A stretch of DNA of 64,000 nt from Macrolepiota albuminosa (taxonomy: Eukaryota; Basidiomycota; Agaricomycetes; Agaricales; Agaricaceae), in NCBI GenBank assembly GCA_027475525.1, contig JAMWFC010000090.1:1364001-1428000 (forward strand), in the 5' to 3' direction. Below, one piece after another: positions 31,640-42,296 of the stretch. Each line of letters begins with the position of its first letter. Position 1 is the first letter of the stretch. The notes under the pieces were generated by a model. That model searched no databases. It saw only the letters and a program-made list of their open reading frames with translations, and was not told the origin of the DNA. The position numbers and the translations under genes are program-made.

Positions 31640-33480
31640 TGTATACCACACTGTCTCATCTTGGCAGGTATTTTCACCTAAAAAGAACTATTTTTATAAT
31701 CAGTAGTTATCAGATAAGGCCCTACATATTTGGGGATTAACTTTTGTGCAAGTCCCTTTGGGAAACTCATGTTTTCAGTAGAAATATACACCATATCGTT
31801 GACTTGGAATGGTGCCAGTTTTTGTTGGCGGTTGGCATCACATGTCTGCTTAACACAAGCAGCAATAATACAATTATGTGCTGCCATGATAGCCATGCGT
31901 AATCTTTGCGCAAAAACACAAACTCTGGGAAATTCTGATTGTGGAGCTGGACTCCAGATCATTGGTCTAGGCATCCTTCCTGTGTTCAAGAAAAAAGGTG
32001 AATAACCGGTAGTCTCCGACCTTGCAAAATTGATTGCAAACTCTATTGCTGGTAACTTAGATATCCAATCACACTGATTGGGGCCAATACATTGTCAGAT
32101 CATCTGTATGACTGTTCTATTAGCTCTCAGTCAAACCATCTGACTCTGGATGATAGGCTGATGACATCCATAACTCAGTTCCAATAAGAGAATGCAGATG
32201 TGACCAAAAAGTACTAGTAAAGTATGTATCTCGATCACTGACTATTGCTCTGAGTAACCCATGATACTTATAGACTTCCAAAAATACTAGTTCAGCCACA
32301 TTTCGTGCATTGTAATTAGTTCTGCTTGGTACTGTATGTCAGGGGACTCCTCATTTCTTCCTTTTCTCACTCCTTATCTCTTCACTCTCCTTCCATTCAT
32401 TCTCTTATTTCTTCTGACATTATTTCATTTCACTGTTTCTATTCTTTCAACACTATCTGTTAGTACTACTCTCAGCCCTTGAGATGCTCTGGTTCTTTAG
32501 CCACCATTCAGACAAGTGTGGGCCACTCAGCACCGCTTCCAGACCACTTATATAAGCCAGAGTTTGCCAGAGTTTGCCCCTTATTTGTACAAGTGTTTGT
32601 GTAGGCAATTTTCGAGTTTTTAAAGTTTTGTTGTACTGTACAGTTGTTTCCCATGCTTCAGAGGCCCCAGAAGCGTCCAACCTGGCATAGGGAATCCCTA
32701 GACTTGTTCTCTTTGGATCTCCCTCTGCCAGGTGAGTAGCTACCTTGATATTGTCAGTATATATTCTAATACACTTTGGATCTCCCTCTGCCAGCTGTGT
32801 GACTGAGCCACAGCCTCTAGAGGTCGCCCTTACACTGTATGTACCATTCCTGTCAATAGATCAATGATTACAGTAATTGAATCATAGGTTGCATCTTGAT
32901 CCTTTGATTCAGGCAATGGTCCAACAAAGTCTATGCCAATAACTTTCCAAGGCTGTGTAGGTAGTTTTAATGGGTTGAGCAATCCATATGGGGAATGGTT
33001 AGCTGGCTTACTGCACATGCAAGTAGTACATGTTTCACAGTATTTTCGAACATCCTTTTCTATGGTTTTCCACCAGACTGTCTCATGTAAGTATGTGTAA
33101 GTCTTTCTTGCTCCTAGATGAGCTAATATTGAGTAAGCCTCTGATATTACTATTTCCTGAATACTTTGGCTATTTACTATTATAGCTGGTATGCATAAAT
33201 ACCTTACTCATAGCTGTCTTTAAATAGATTATACCTTTGTTATATTCAAAGTTTTTGCAAGCTTTCAGATTGTCTATAATCTTCTTCAATAGCTGATCTT
33301 CGCTATACTTGTCTTTAATCACAGCTAATAAGTTGATTGGCTCTTTCCCTCCACTGAGCATTTCCATTATTGAAATCGGAGGTAAATCTTTAAATTGTTC
33401 TTGTAGAGCTTGTGCTCTAGCTTTTATAGCCTCATCTTTCTCAAGTTTGGCTTCATGTGGGTCTTTTCTGGCCCCTCTAG
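31640..33480 (-). pseudogene. Element C integrase, split by a solo LTR
   Basis: Minus text in order: linker KARALQEQFKDLPPISIMEM, HLGARKTYTYLHETVWW with KYCETCTTCMCSKPA (zinc domain), GIDFVGPLPES (first Asp), SITVIIDLLTGMVHTV, then after the solo LTR PSRTNYNARNVAELVFLEVY, IVSDRDTYFTSTFW (second Asp), HPESDGLTERANR (Glu), AIEFAINFARSETTGYSPFF and VPKY-like LIPKYVGPYLI. All three catalytic residues remain. One stop (near 32095) and a few others, plus the LTR insertion at 32337-32834, inactivate it. Confidence 0.85.
32337..32834 (+). repeat. Solo LTR, copy 1, inside element C integrase
   Basis: 498 bp, TGTCAGGGGACTCC...CGCCCTTACA, flanked by a 5-bp duplication CTGTA (32332-32336 and 32835-32839). 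Removing it plus one CTGTA restores the integrase frame ...GMVHTVPSRTNYN. It matches 47579-48077 at about 98%. The orientation sign is arbitrary. Confidence 0.9.
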
Positions 33481-33983
33481 CTGGTATTCTGATGGTCAGT
33501 TTTTCCCTTTCCGATACTGTTTCCCCATTCTCACCCTCCTTTTGTTTCTGAGGGCCCTGAAGGACAAATGTTTAGCCATCTGGGCTGCAAATTCTCTCAA
33601 AGTCTCAGGCCTTCCTGTTTCAGCTAGCAAGTCCTTATTCATGTCTTTATCTTTACTTATTCTGGCCAAAATCAGGTCTGTTGCTTCTTCTTGATTGCAA
33701 CTATCATTCTTAGTCAGGGCTTCACTCTTGCCCTCTATTCCAACAAGCACTAGCATAGAAATGAGATGCCTTTCCAGATAGTCATTGTCAATCATATCAT
33801 GGTATGTATATTCACTTCAAGACCTCACAGTTCCTGGCTCATCACTTGAATAAATTTATGATAAGGCATCAGACAAGATATTTTTGGTGCCTGGAAGTCT
33901 TGATGTGTTGGTGTCATCCATTTAGCTAACAAGTTGACCTTATTAGGGTACATCCTGCACCCCTGGTAGGATGGTATATGCTT
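33481..33983 (-). pseudogene. Element C RNase H end and RNase H-integrase linker
   Basis: Minus text LPGTKNILSDALS then IYSSDEPGTVRS and SEYTYHDMIDNDYLERHL is the end of RNase H (normally ADALSR) and the start of the linker. Frame 33795-33496 continues with charged helical text (EEATDLILARISKDKDMNKD). Stops have replaced expected Arg codons. Confidence 0.65.
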
Positions 33984-35526
33984 CTTGATGGCACTTTAGG
34001 GGGGTTTCTCTTGCTGACAGTAAGTACTCTAAGTATACCAACCATCTCAAATCTGAGATCAATGATCTGGCCTGGTCTAGAACTGCTGAGGTTGATAGGA
34101 AGGTCCCAGCAGTATAGAGGTCAGGAGGTTTCAGGAGAAGTTTGGAGATTATGAGGTCTTGAACTTCTTGACCAGATCAGAGTTCCATGAATATTTTAGA
34201 TGACCATTAGATTAGTTTGTTCTCGTGGAATATCTTGACCAGACCAGAATTTCATGAATATTTTGGATGACCGTTGAATTAGTTTATTTTTGTGGACTAT
34301 CAAATTCATTTGTTTTTATGGAATATCAGACATTTATCTGTTGAATTAGTTTGTTTTTATGGAAAATTAGTGTGTGATGCCAAGAAAAGAATAACATTTG
34401 TACATGAAACATTATAAAAAAACTCAGCTATGATCAGAAAGCTACAAGAAATGTTGACTTCAACTGAGAATGTCTGGGTCTATGTTATTGTCCTCTCATA
34501 TATACCAGTCCAACAGACCTCAGAATAGTTCACTAGCCTATGGCACATGTGATGAACTTGCATTGTATGCTCCACAGCTCTGGGGTGGTGGTGGTGGGCA
34601 CATGTTGTGGGAAAGCAAAATAGTACCAGGACAAAAAAGGTCAGACAAAATTAAAAAGGTAAGATAGAATTTGGCAAATACTTTCAACTTGAGCTAAACT
34701 TTGATCCACCAACTTCTGTTTTGCTTCCTCAAGTATGGGATGCCAGTGTCTCTACAACACCAAAGAAGAGAGTGTCAGAATAGACTTATTGCTGTGGCAG
34801 CAGCATGTTGGTTACTTCCTGGCATCTCAAGTTTTTGTATTTATTTTCTTTGTTTTACCTACTTATATTCTTCTCTAGGATGATCATGGTCAACTGTCCT
34901 ATATAGTTATTTAGCCACTATCCTCCCTTAGTGGGAGGGACTCCTTTTACTAGCCCTCAGTTCTTTTACCAAAGACTAAGAGTATGTTACTTTACCTCCT
35001 GCTTACTCTAGCCCATACTTACATTTGACCTGTAGCATTAAGACTTACTTTGTATTACAGGTCAAACAGAGTTCTTTTAAGACTGAGGCATTAAAACTTA
35101 CTTTGTATTACAGAGAGGAGGCTTGCAGCAAATGCTAAAAGCTGTAGAAGCTACTATAAGTGAGTCTTCTAGTCCAATAGTTTGTAACATATACTGAATT
35201 TATAAATATAGAAATAAGTCAGTCATTAGTACATGAAATCCAAAGTACAATAACAATAATCTCAGACTTATGAAATGTTCCTTTAAGGCCGTAGTTGGGG
35301 CTGCATATTGAGTACTTGGGTAGGGCTATTGAATATCTATGTTCATTGTCAGGGAGGAGGTTGATAAGTATGAAGGTATAAAGGTATAAAGGTATGGCGG
35401 TACAGAGGTATGGAGCTATGGAAGGTGCTATTTTGGTAAATAGAAGCATGACTATACAACCTCCTGATGTCTTAGAGTACTTACTATAAGCACAGATAAC
35501 CTCTCTAAAGTGCCATCAAGAAGCAC
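33984..35526. mobile_element. Probable 1.5-kb inverted-repeat element within element C
   Basis: The outer ends are inverted copies: GCTTCTTGATGGCACTTTAG at about 33988-34007 and its complement at about 35505-35524. The similarity extends inward for another 30-35 bp (AGTAAGTACTCTAAG on both sides). The interior is AT-rich and has two direct copies of a roughly 85-bp block (TTGACCAGA...TTCATGAATATTTT, near 34180 and 34245). There is no transposase text. It sits where RT thumb and most of RNase H of element C should be, so part of the host element was also lost. No clear target duplication. Confidence 0.4.
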
Positions 35527-36052
35527 GAAGTGTCCTGCCTTAGATGCCATCCTGATCCCCTTGTCATCAACAATACAGCCAAGAATTTTCATTTCCCTGC
35601 AAAGGAATAGAAGCTTACACTTACTTAGGTAAAGTTTTTCTCTTTTCAATATATCGAGTACAATTTTAATGTGTTTAACATGATCTTCCAATGAGTTGAA
35701 ATAGATTATTATATCATTTAAATATACATCTAGAAATCAGCCTAAGTAAGGTGCAAAAAGGTGGTTCATCAATGCCTGGTAAGTTGCCAGTGCATTACAA
35801 TCACCTTGCTGGACAACATGACTAACCATGTTTTTATCTGGGGTGGTAACTGTTATTTGAGGTACATTCTCAGGTTTAATCCTTATTTGCTCATAGGCAT
35901 CCTGACCATCAATAATAGACCTGTACTTTGCATTGACTACACACCTCAAGATGCCATCAATATCTGGCAACAGCAATGACATCTTGTGAGTATTTGCATT
36001 TCTTGCATATAGATCTACTATGCTCTGGAGTCAGACAGGGTCTCCTGGCTTT
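35527..36052 (-). pseudogene. Element C reverse transcriptase, C-terminal part
   Basis: Minus text from 36042: LQSIVDLYARNANTHKMSLL, RSIIDGQDAYEQIRIKPENV, QQGDCNALATYQALMNHLFA, then the palm motif VYLNDIIIYFNSLEDH, where the second Asp-pair is Asn-Asp instead of Asp-Asp, and KREKLYLSKCKLLFLCREMK. TGA and TAG stops occur near 36025 and 35737. The upstream half of the same RT is at 44283-44640, separated by the transposon at 36053-44272. Confidence 0.85.
36043..36052. repeat. Left 10-bp target duplication (TCCTGGCTTT)
   Basis: Identical to 44273-44282. Joining the flanks at one copy restores the RT reading FLQKPGDPV...SIVDLYARN on the minus strand, which is the family's expected order. Confidence 0.75.
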
Positions 36053-36205
36053 CCTGGCAGGGTAGGGCATCACAACGGTACGTGTCATACGTTGTACGGG
36101 AGCCCGCTTTGTGCCGTACCATACGTGTCCAGCGGAGTCCGCTACACTGGAGCGGAGCAGTCCCCACAGTGCCGTAGAATACAGAGCCGCAGACGTGTCA
36201 CAATG

Positions 36206-36360
36206 TGCTGTATGACACGGTCCAGTGGATCGATAAAAGGCGGGCACACACATGCGCACGCAGGCCCGGCAGATGCCAGCTGTGCTGTATGACACGGTCC
36301 AGTGGATCGATAAAAGGCGGGCACACACATGCGCACGCAGGCCCGGCAGATGCCAGCGGA
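36206..36360. repeat. 77-bp tandem duplication in the left arm
   Basis: Two copies of the unit running from GTGCTGTATGACACGGTCCA to CAGGCCCGGCAGATGCCAG. The right arm has one copy, at 44044-44127. Confidence 0.85.
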
Positions 36361-36766
36361 CACTAGCGGACGTCAATGTGCATCAGCGGCCGCCGGCGGG
36401 CATCAGCACACGAGTGAAAACCTCCTCCATTGGCGGACTTCATGGCATGAATAAACCCTCCTCGAGGTTCCCCATTTCCCTCCCCTCTCCATTCCCCCCC
36501 GCAATAACTCGAGGCTGCGCGTCTCCCCTTCCATCCTTTTCCCACCCCCGACGCCAGCGTACGTCCACGAAAGGGCCCTGAAAATCTACGCAGGCCTACG
36601 CAAGCCACCAGCGGACATGGACGCAGACGTACGTCGACGGACTCAAACCTACGCGGGCCCTCCCAGGCCTGCGCAGGACACCAGCGGACATCCACAGAGG
36701 CCTACGCAGGTCCACGGGGTCTGGTTGGACCAAGAAAAAAGGTAACGTCGACTTGCCCGTCGTATG

Positions 36767-36844
36767 CCTGTGGGGGGGAATCGAACCCCCGGCCTTGGGA
36801 AAGCCTCCAGCAACGGAACGCACATTTAACCGTTGCACCACAGG
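36767..36844 (-). tRNA. tRNA-like sequence in the left arm (class unclear)
   Basis: On the minus strand CCTGTGG pairs perfectly with CCACAGG (7 bp), and GGGGGTTCGATTCCCCC forms a T arm with consensus box B GGTTCGATTCC; the 5' part TGGTGCAACGG fits box A. The middle does not fold into a regular anticodon arm. GGCTTTCCCAAGGCC could be a long variable arm as in tRNA-Ser or tRNA-Leu. No anticodon is assigned; it may be a pseudo-tRNA. The exact mirror is at 43564-43641. Confidence 0.5.
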
Positions 36845-37067
36845 TCCGTTACTAACGGATAGATTCAAAGGTCGGATAACACAATGAACGGACGCCCACC
36901 TATGTTTCTGCAGGTTCCCGTATGGATTTTTTGAGGTGGAAGGGGGGTGGCATACCTCCCAAAAGAGTTTTCGTGGCCTGAAAGGGGCGTTGGCATCAGC
37001 AGCCATCAGCTGGCCATCAGCTGGCCATCAGCTGGCATCCGTCGGAGTTCGCCGGCAGCCGTCGTGA

Positions 37068-37178
37068 CCCGCTGGCATCCGTTGGCATCCGTCGGCATCC
37101 GTCGTGCATCCGTCGTGCATCCGTCGGCATCCGCCGGATATCCGCTGGTATTCGTTGGAATCCACGGGAATCCGTCGG
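37068..37178. repeat. GGCATCCGT(C/T) short tandem repeat, left arm
   Basis: About ten imperfect 9-12-bp units (GGCATCCGTT, GGCATCCGTC, GTGCATCCGTC, GATATCCGCT) in a row. The same array in mirror orientation is at about 43240-43350. These fit a clustered subterminal binding site for a transposase, as known for several DNA transposon classes; that role is inferred. Confidence 0.7.
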
Positions 37179-37579
37179 CAACCCCCAGCATCGTCCGGCA
37201 TCAGGGCGGGAGAGAAGGAAACGGGGTGCGTGGGTGTCCGCCGCATGGGGTGGCGTCTCGGAGAGCGTGGGGGGTGGCGGAAGAGGGATGGGGGTGGGGA
37301 GAAAGAGGGGGAAGGGGGAAGGGGAGGAGCGTGGGTGTCCGCTGGTACCCCAGCGGACGTCAGGTCAGGGGGGAGGAGGGAAGCGGGGTGCATGTGGTGG
37401 ACGGGGGTGGCGTGTGAGGTAGTGTGGGGAGTGGAGAGGATGGCACTGGGGAGAAAGAGGGGGAAGGGCGGAAGAGGGTGCGTGAGTGTCCGCTGTCCGC
37501 TGGCATGCCAGCGGACGGTAGCAGACGGTAGCTGACGTCGGCATGTGAGCCAGCTGATGTCAGCGGTGCAACCAGTCCC

Positions 37580-37655
37580 AGTGGTGCAGTGGAATATTCA
37601 TTTATTGATATTCAATATTGTGTACAGTGGTGGGTTCTACTCCTACTTCACCTTA
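37580..37655 (+). ncRNA. tRNA-like module 1 (box A and box B), left arm
   Basis: GTGGTGCAGTGG (box A-like), an AT-rich stem GGAATATTCATT...ATTCAATATTG, then GGTGGGTTCTACTCC (box B-like with one change). The acceptor ends do not pair, so it is not a normal tRNA. Mirror copy at 42776-42830. Confidence 0.45.
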
Positions 37656-37744
37656 ACAGGGACTAATGCTGTGTTTTTATATGGGTGCATTTTTGCTCTA
37701 CATATACATCGCACTGACCTGGAGTATGCGCCTGTGGTAGTGGA

Positions 37745-37998
37745 TCTGACCAAAACTCTAGGAATTACTGAAGCGGGATAGGATGGAGGAGTTGACACAT
37801 GAGATCATTCCAGCGCTCATGACAAGTGACGATACACCAGGGCTGACTACTTTTTTTTTACAAAGATCAGCACAGAGGTAGTCAGCCACAGTGCATTATC
37901 AACTTGTCATGAGCACTGAAATGAACACATGCGCGAACTCGTCCATCTTATGCCACTGCAGAAATCTCTGGAGTTTTCAACGGATCAAATTCATGACG
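37745..37998. repeat. Fold-back (MITE-like) segment, left arm
   Basis: Two arms of about 110 bp are inverted copies of each other, from GATCTGACCAAAACTCTAGG on one side to CTGGAGTTTTCAACGGATC on the other. They meet at GGGCTGACTAC and GTAGTCAGCC around a T-rich centre. Similar units lie at 41838-41975 and 42420-42670. This part differs between the two big arms far more than the rest. Confidence 0.6.
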
Positions 37999-38035
37999 CT
38001 AGCGGACGTCAGCGGCCTGCTGCTATTATATAATG

Positions 38036-38112
38036 TGAACTAGTGGGAGTCGAACCCACTTCTTGTGCACAATATGAAACATCAATTGATGAATATTCCA
38101 TTGTACCACAGG
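38036..38112 (-). ncRNA. tRNA-like module 2, left arm
   Basis: Minus strand: box A TGGTACAATGG, stem AATATTCATCAATTGATG, then CACAAGAAGTGGGTTCGACT and CCCAC completing a perfect T arm with consensus box B. The acceptor is not paired. Mirror copy at 42297-42372 (+). Confidence 0.5.
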
Positions 38113-38294
38113 CGCTTGCTACAAGTCAGGACGGTGTTCATGTAGTGCACAAACGGACCCATACAGAATTTGAACGGATAGAGATTTTACTGCAACTGGT
38201 GCATATGTATTGAATTGACAATATTAGACTGATATTTATTTACACCATAGAAGTATACAGGAAAGAGGAAAACCATGCTGGTTCATCAAGGATC

Positions 38295-38697
38295 AAGGTA
38301 TCTTGGATATGGCACTCTAATTCTGATGCAGAAAATGAATCTGCAACTATTTCTGAATGTGAGTCCTCTTGTTAACATTTCCGTTATCATTACATCCGTT
38401 TGTGAACATATCTCTTCAGTTAATCGTGTTCATTATCTACGTGCTAGAGCACAACGCAGCAGATGGACAGAGGAATGTCAGCTTGTCACGAGTGAAATGG
38501 AGTGGACAGTTCGGTATTTCTTCAACCAGGCAGATATTTGGTCGAAGCGTGGTATGTCAGTGAAGAAAAGAGGTCTCCAGTCATATGCCCACAAAAAGGT
38601 GGCCATGTGGCAAGAATTGGCCTCGATGGCAATTGATAAATTTAGGCGGGTGCTTCCTGATTTTATTCCCCCCCAAACTGCAAGAGATCCGCTGTGA
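38295..38697 (+). pseudogene. KDZ transposase C-terminal remnant
   Basis: Exon text about 38298-38358 (VSWIWHSNSDAENESATISE), an intron 38359-38419 (GTGAGT...TTCAG), then 38420-38697 (RVHYLRARAQRSRWTEECQL and YFFNQADIWSKRG). KDZ (Kyakuja-Dileera-Zisupton) transposases of basidiomycetes end with such an SWIW...W.K.RAR..RW.EE..LL..EM block; this is from memory of the family. Everything upstream, including the catalytic core, is missing, because the exon begins just inside the inverted-repeat boundary. Confidence 0.6.
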
Positions 38698-38699
38698 AA

Positions 38700-38790
38700 A
38701 TGGTGGATGCAGAGACGGATTGATGTGACGGATGCAGAGACGGATTGATGTGACGGATGCAGCTTGCTGCCATCAGCGGATGATCGGAAC
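38700..38790 (+). repeat. GACGGAT(T/G) direct repeats after the KDZ remnant
   Basis: Two 25-bp direct copies beginning CGGATGCAGAGACGGATTGA at 38706 and 38731, then further CGGATG words. They lie between the two genes and may be regulatory or binding repeats. Confidence 0.6.
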
Positions 38791-38895
38791 GGATTTGTGA
38801 CAGTCACGTGCAATGGAATTGTTGAAAATCACTTTTGTTTACAAGGCACAAAAATCTGATACATAGCAGTATCCGCTTCTACAAGCAAGAGTGCA

Positions 38896-40987
38896 ATGGC
38901 GTCTACCTCTGTACCACACAATGTCATGTCCCAAGCTACTGTACTAGAAAATTTGCAAGAGGTTGTTGACTACATCGAGTCACGCCTCATTGCAGCACTT
39001 TCCATATTTGGCAATCTTGCGCCAAGTCTTGAAGCGGAAGAGGCATGGATTATCCAGCATCTAGACAAGGAGTTGGTAAGATGACTTCAAAATGTGTAAA
39101 TATATTAGGATCTGACTGTGTGCCATAGAACTTTGTATTGTCATATCTGGGGGCTGCATCACTGAATAATGTGGTCTGCAATGTCCCAGACATTATCAAA
39201 AGCATGAGCCGATTTTTCCCTCTCCAAAATCAGCAAACTTTGCCCACAGAGATCCTGGAGTTTGTTGATGGCCGTCAAGGTCTTATTAGAAATCTGTATG
39301 GCTGTGATTGGTGGAACCACATTGGCCGAGAGGATGTTCAGGTCTTAAGCAATGAAACGCTGGAGCATTGCCTTCTCGTACATCAGCAAGGCTTCCACTC
39401 TCTTGAAAGCTTCTTGGCATGCAACCGCCGGCCGCCCATGACATTGCCATCCGATGGATTGGTGTCCGTCCCAGCACCAGATGATTTGCTCCGTGTGTTT
39501 GCAGGTAGCGGATCCACCAGGGGCCACCAGCAGACGCTTCTAGCCCTAGACAAGTGGCGGTCGCTGGATAGGACGGAACATGTGCCAACGGCCAACGATA
39601 TGATCCGCCTGTTTGCTGGCAGCAAGTCCGTTGCTGCTTCCGTTGTCAGTTCCGTTGCCAGGTCCGTGGATCCTGCTTGGACGGGCCAATTGACAGGCAT
39701 CGAGTCCCATACCAACAGTATTGATGGTGAGCAGCCTGATCCTCAAGACTGCCTCTCCATGGCGCATCCTACCACTCTCCCTGATGTCGACTCTCCCCAA
39801 TGGCCATCCTTGACACATATCGAACCCTCGAACGCACAACATCCATTCCACCACCTCTACAGTCAGAGTAAACCTGGACTGGTGTATGGCCCTACAATGG
39901 AAAACTCTCGCGTTGTGGTTCAACCGGCATCCCAACTTCCTTCCGCCCCAGCAGCTCATGTCCGTGGGACATTCAGGGAGCTGGGGGAAACTGACGATGA
40001 CCAGGTGGATATCCCTAATCCATCCATTAGTGACCCTGACTTAGAGGGTATCCCTCCTTTGTTCATTCCTGCGGAAGAGGAGACGGAAGACGAATCTTTG
40101 CCGCCTTTGTTCATTCCTGCGGAAGAGGAGACGGAAGACGAATCTTTGCCGCCTTTGTTCATTCCTGCGCAAGAGGAGATGGAAGACGAATCTTTGCCGC
40201 CTTTGTTCATTCCTGCGCAAGAGGAGATGGAAGAGGATTCTTTGCCTCCTTTGTTCATTCCTGCGGAAGAGGAGACCAAAGACAATGATTTGCCCCCTTT
40301 GTTCATTCCTGCGGAAGAGGAGATGGACGTGGAGACCGTGGTGGCCGGTGACGGCGGACAAACGGAAGTCCGGAGCGGCGGACGTATGGCGACCGAGAAC
40401 GAAGAAAACCTTCCGCCGCTATTTCTTGTGACGGCAGAAGAGACGGATGGAGGCATGGCAGCCGATGACGAACAAAATCTTCCACCGCTTTTTGATGTAA
40501 CGGCTCTTCAAATCCCATCTTCCCCCTTCCAACAATCTCCTTCTCCAACCCTACCTACTGGTAACAATGTCCAGGAGTGGGAGGAATATGAGACACGTAT
40601 GACTCGACGTGAGGATCAGAGAAGAATTAACGAATTGTATCAACAACGTGAGTATAATTTGGCACTGGTAATCATAGTTAATTTATTTCAACAGAACAAG
40701 AATTTCGCGCTAGAGCAAAACATGGTCGATGTAGGCCCATTGGCCCTTTCAATCAAGCTGGTCGTACTGATGATGTGTCTGTTGATATGTCAGAGTCACC
40801 CTCACCATCTTCATCGTCAGGCCTGATAGCAAACTATGAAGACATCACACTTCCCAGACCTCAAGGGCCATATACACCGGACGACTTTGCATTTTTGACA
40901 GCAGACTACCTGCTTGATGAGGATTTGTTCTATTCAGACACATTACATGAATCTAATGAAGAGGAGGAATACACATCGGACGAGTAA
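38896..40987 (+). CDS. Transposon second gene: repeat-containing protein of unknown function
   Basis: Exons 38896-39075, 39129-40647 and 40695-40987 join in frame to 663 codons. The introns are 39076-39128 (GTAAGA...CATAG) and 40648-40694 (GTGAGT...AACAG). The N-terminal third is helical and Cys-poor (EEAWIIQHLDKEL; WWNHIGREDVQVL). Two related blocks, APDDLLRVFAGSGSTRG and TANDMIRLFAGSKSVAA, look like an internal duplication. Residues about 370-465 are six 16-residue repeats of the type PPLFIPAEEETEDESL, plus two degenerate ones. A charged helix (EEYETRMTRREDQRRINELY) and an acidic C-terminus follow. No transposase or nuclease motif. Open and spliceable, so possibly functional; a role in the element's transposition or silencing escape is only a guess. 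Confidence 0.65.
40053..40340 (+). repeat. 48-bp coding minisatellite, six units
   Basis: Units of 48 bp (start CCTCCTTTGTTCATTCCTGC) encode PPLFIPAEEE-type repeats. Units 1-2 are identical and 3-4 nearly so, showing recent expansion. Repeats 7 and 8 (NLPPLFLVTAEET, NLPPLFDVTALQ) lie further on and are separated. Confidence 0.85.
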
Positions 40988-41810
40988 TTTAATCCTTAGT
41001 TACTATAATTCTTGGCTTTTCCGTTGGTTATTTTTCGTCAAGATTAACCGTCCCGTTGTGCCGCTGACGAATCCATTATAAATCCGTTTGATCCGTTACC
41101 TCCAGTTGTGCACTAGAAGGAACATAAACTGACAATATTCTGCTAGACCACAGGACATTCTGTGGATTATACATAAATATCACTCTAGTATTGTGTACTA
41201 GGCTACAGCACTTTACTACAGACATTTCAATTAGTTTGGACAGGACTCAGGTCCACTAAGATTAACCGTCCCATTGTTTTGTTCCGTTATGCCACTCTCA
41301 TGAACGCAAAAAACAACACACTCTTCAACGATTACACAAGGGGGACTCGAACCCTCGAATTGGGCAGTAGAAAGAATATAGACGTAAATAACAATTAGTA
41401 AAACAAAGTTATGTCATGTCTAATGATGTGCATGAGTGGGATTCGAACCCGGCTCTTGTGCACAATATTAAATATCAATGTATCAATATTCCATTCGACC
41501 ACAGGTCCTTACCAAAAATTAGTACAGTTTACATCTAGTGCAGAAATGCAGCAGTATAAAAAGACACCATTATACGTCATTATGGTGGACTAGGGAAGTC
41601 TGGACTAGGGGAGTCGAACCTGCCACTCCACACAATACTGAAAATTGAGTGGGTCAGATCAACTACCATAGGCCACTGACAGGCAGGTTTGACCCCCTTC
41701 TAAGTAAGCACCTGTGGTACAATGGAATATTGATAAATTGATATTTCATATTGTGCACAAGAGGTGGGTTCGACTCCTGCTAGTGCATATTAGAGCAGCA
41801 GGCCGCTGAT
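40988..41810. other. Central non-coding region with several tRNA-like sequences
   Basis: No protein text. Box B-like segments occur at about 41338-41355 (minus), 41430-41507 (minus, box A TGGTCGAATGG), 41600-41680 (minus, GGTTCGACTCC) and 41709-41787 (plus, TGGTACAATGG and GGTTCGACTCC). They share the AATATTGTGCACAAG middle and all have broken acceptor stems. Confidence 0.5.
41709..41787 (+). ncRNA. tRNA-like module 6, centre of the transposon
   Basis: CCTGTGGTACAATGG, then ATTGATAAATTGATATTTCA and ATTGTGCACAAGAGG, then GGGTTCGACTCCTGC. Box A is perfect, box B is perfect, and the T stem has one mismatch. It is followed by a fold-back unit (41838-41975), as in the arms. Confidence 0.45.
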
Positions 41811-41837
41811 GTCCGCTAGCATCATTAATGTGATCCG

Positions 41838-41975
41838 TTTAAAACTCCAGAGATTTCTGCAGTGGCATGGGTTGATCGTCTTTGCGCATGTGGTCATTCC
41901 AGATCTCGTGACTATGCGCAACTTCGGCCAACCCATACCCGCTTCAGTAATTTCTAGCGTTTTTAACGGATCAAC
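41838..41975. repeat. Fold-back (MITE-like) segment, centre
   Basis: Arms from GATCCGTTTAAAACTCCAGA to TTTCTAGCGTTTTTAACGGA, related to 37745-37998, with the centre GACTATGCGCAACTTCGGCC. Shorter than the arm copies. Confidence 0.5.
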
Positions 41976-42296
41976 TTGATGATGCTAGCGAGTGATGAAC
42001 GGATATTTTATTAGGGCTTACAGGCCCTATTAAAATATTTGTCACTAGCAGGAGTCCAACCCGCCCCTCAATATTCCATTGTCACTATTAGACCCCATTA
42101 AGGTGGAGTAGAGGGAGTAGAACCCACCGCTGTACTTTTCCTCTTTCCTGTATACTTCTATGGTGTAAATAAATATCAGTCTAATATTGTCAATTCAATA
42201 CATATGCACCAGTTGCAGTAAAATCTCTATCCGTTCAAATTCTGTATGGGTCCGTTTGTGCACTACATGAACACCGTCCTGACTTGTAGCAAGCGC

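Larger units (their letters stand above)
36068..38272. repeat. Left terminal inverted repeat arm
   Basis: Begins CATCACAACGGTACGTGTCA. Contains a 77-bp tandem duplication (around 36206-36360), absent from the right arm, which accounts for nearly all the length difference. Many copies of CCGCTGG/CAGCGGAC-type words occur, mainly 36340-36420, 36590-36700 and 37000-37180. It also holds tRNA-like sequences and a fold-back segment. Long frames on both strands here (for example 36596-37006) are translations of the repeats and are mirrored exactly in the other arm. Confidence 0.85.

Noticed and set aside
34470..34883. Two short plus-strand frames (65 and 60 codons)
   Set aside because: No domain, AT-rich, and inside the probable inverted-repeat element; nothing supports expression.
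37068..37178. CRISPR-like array
   Set aside because: Units are 9-12 bp without unique spacers of constant length, in a eukaryotic transposon; a simple tandem repeat.
36596..37535. Several frames of 110-156 codons in the left arm (and the same in 42871-43810)
   Set aside because: They are translations of GC-rich short repeats and of a tRNA-like sequence, occur on both strands at once, and carry no domain.
38036..38112. Functional tRNA (Met CAT or Ile GAT)
   Set aside because: A triplet could be placed in the loop, but acceptor ends do not pair and related copies have different triplets; called tRNA-like only.
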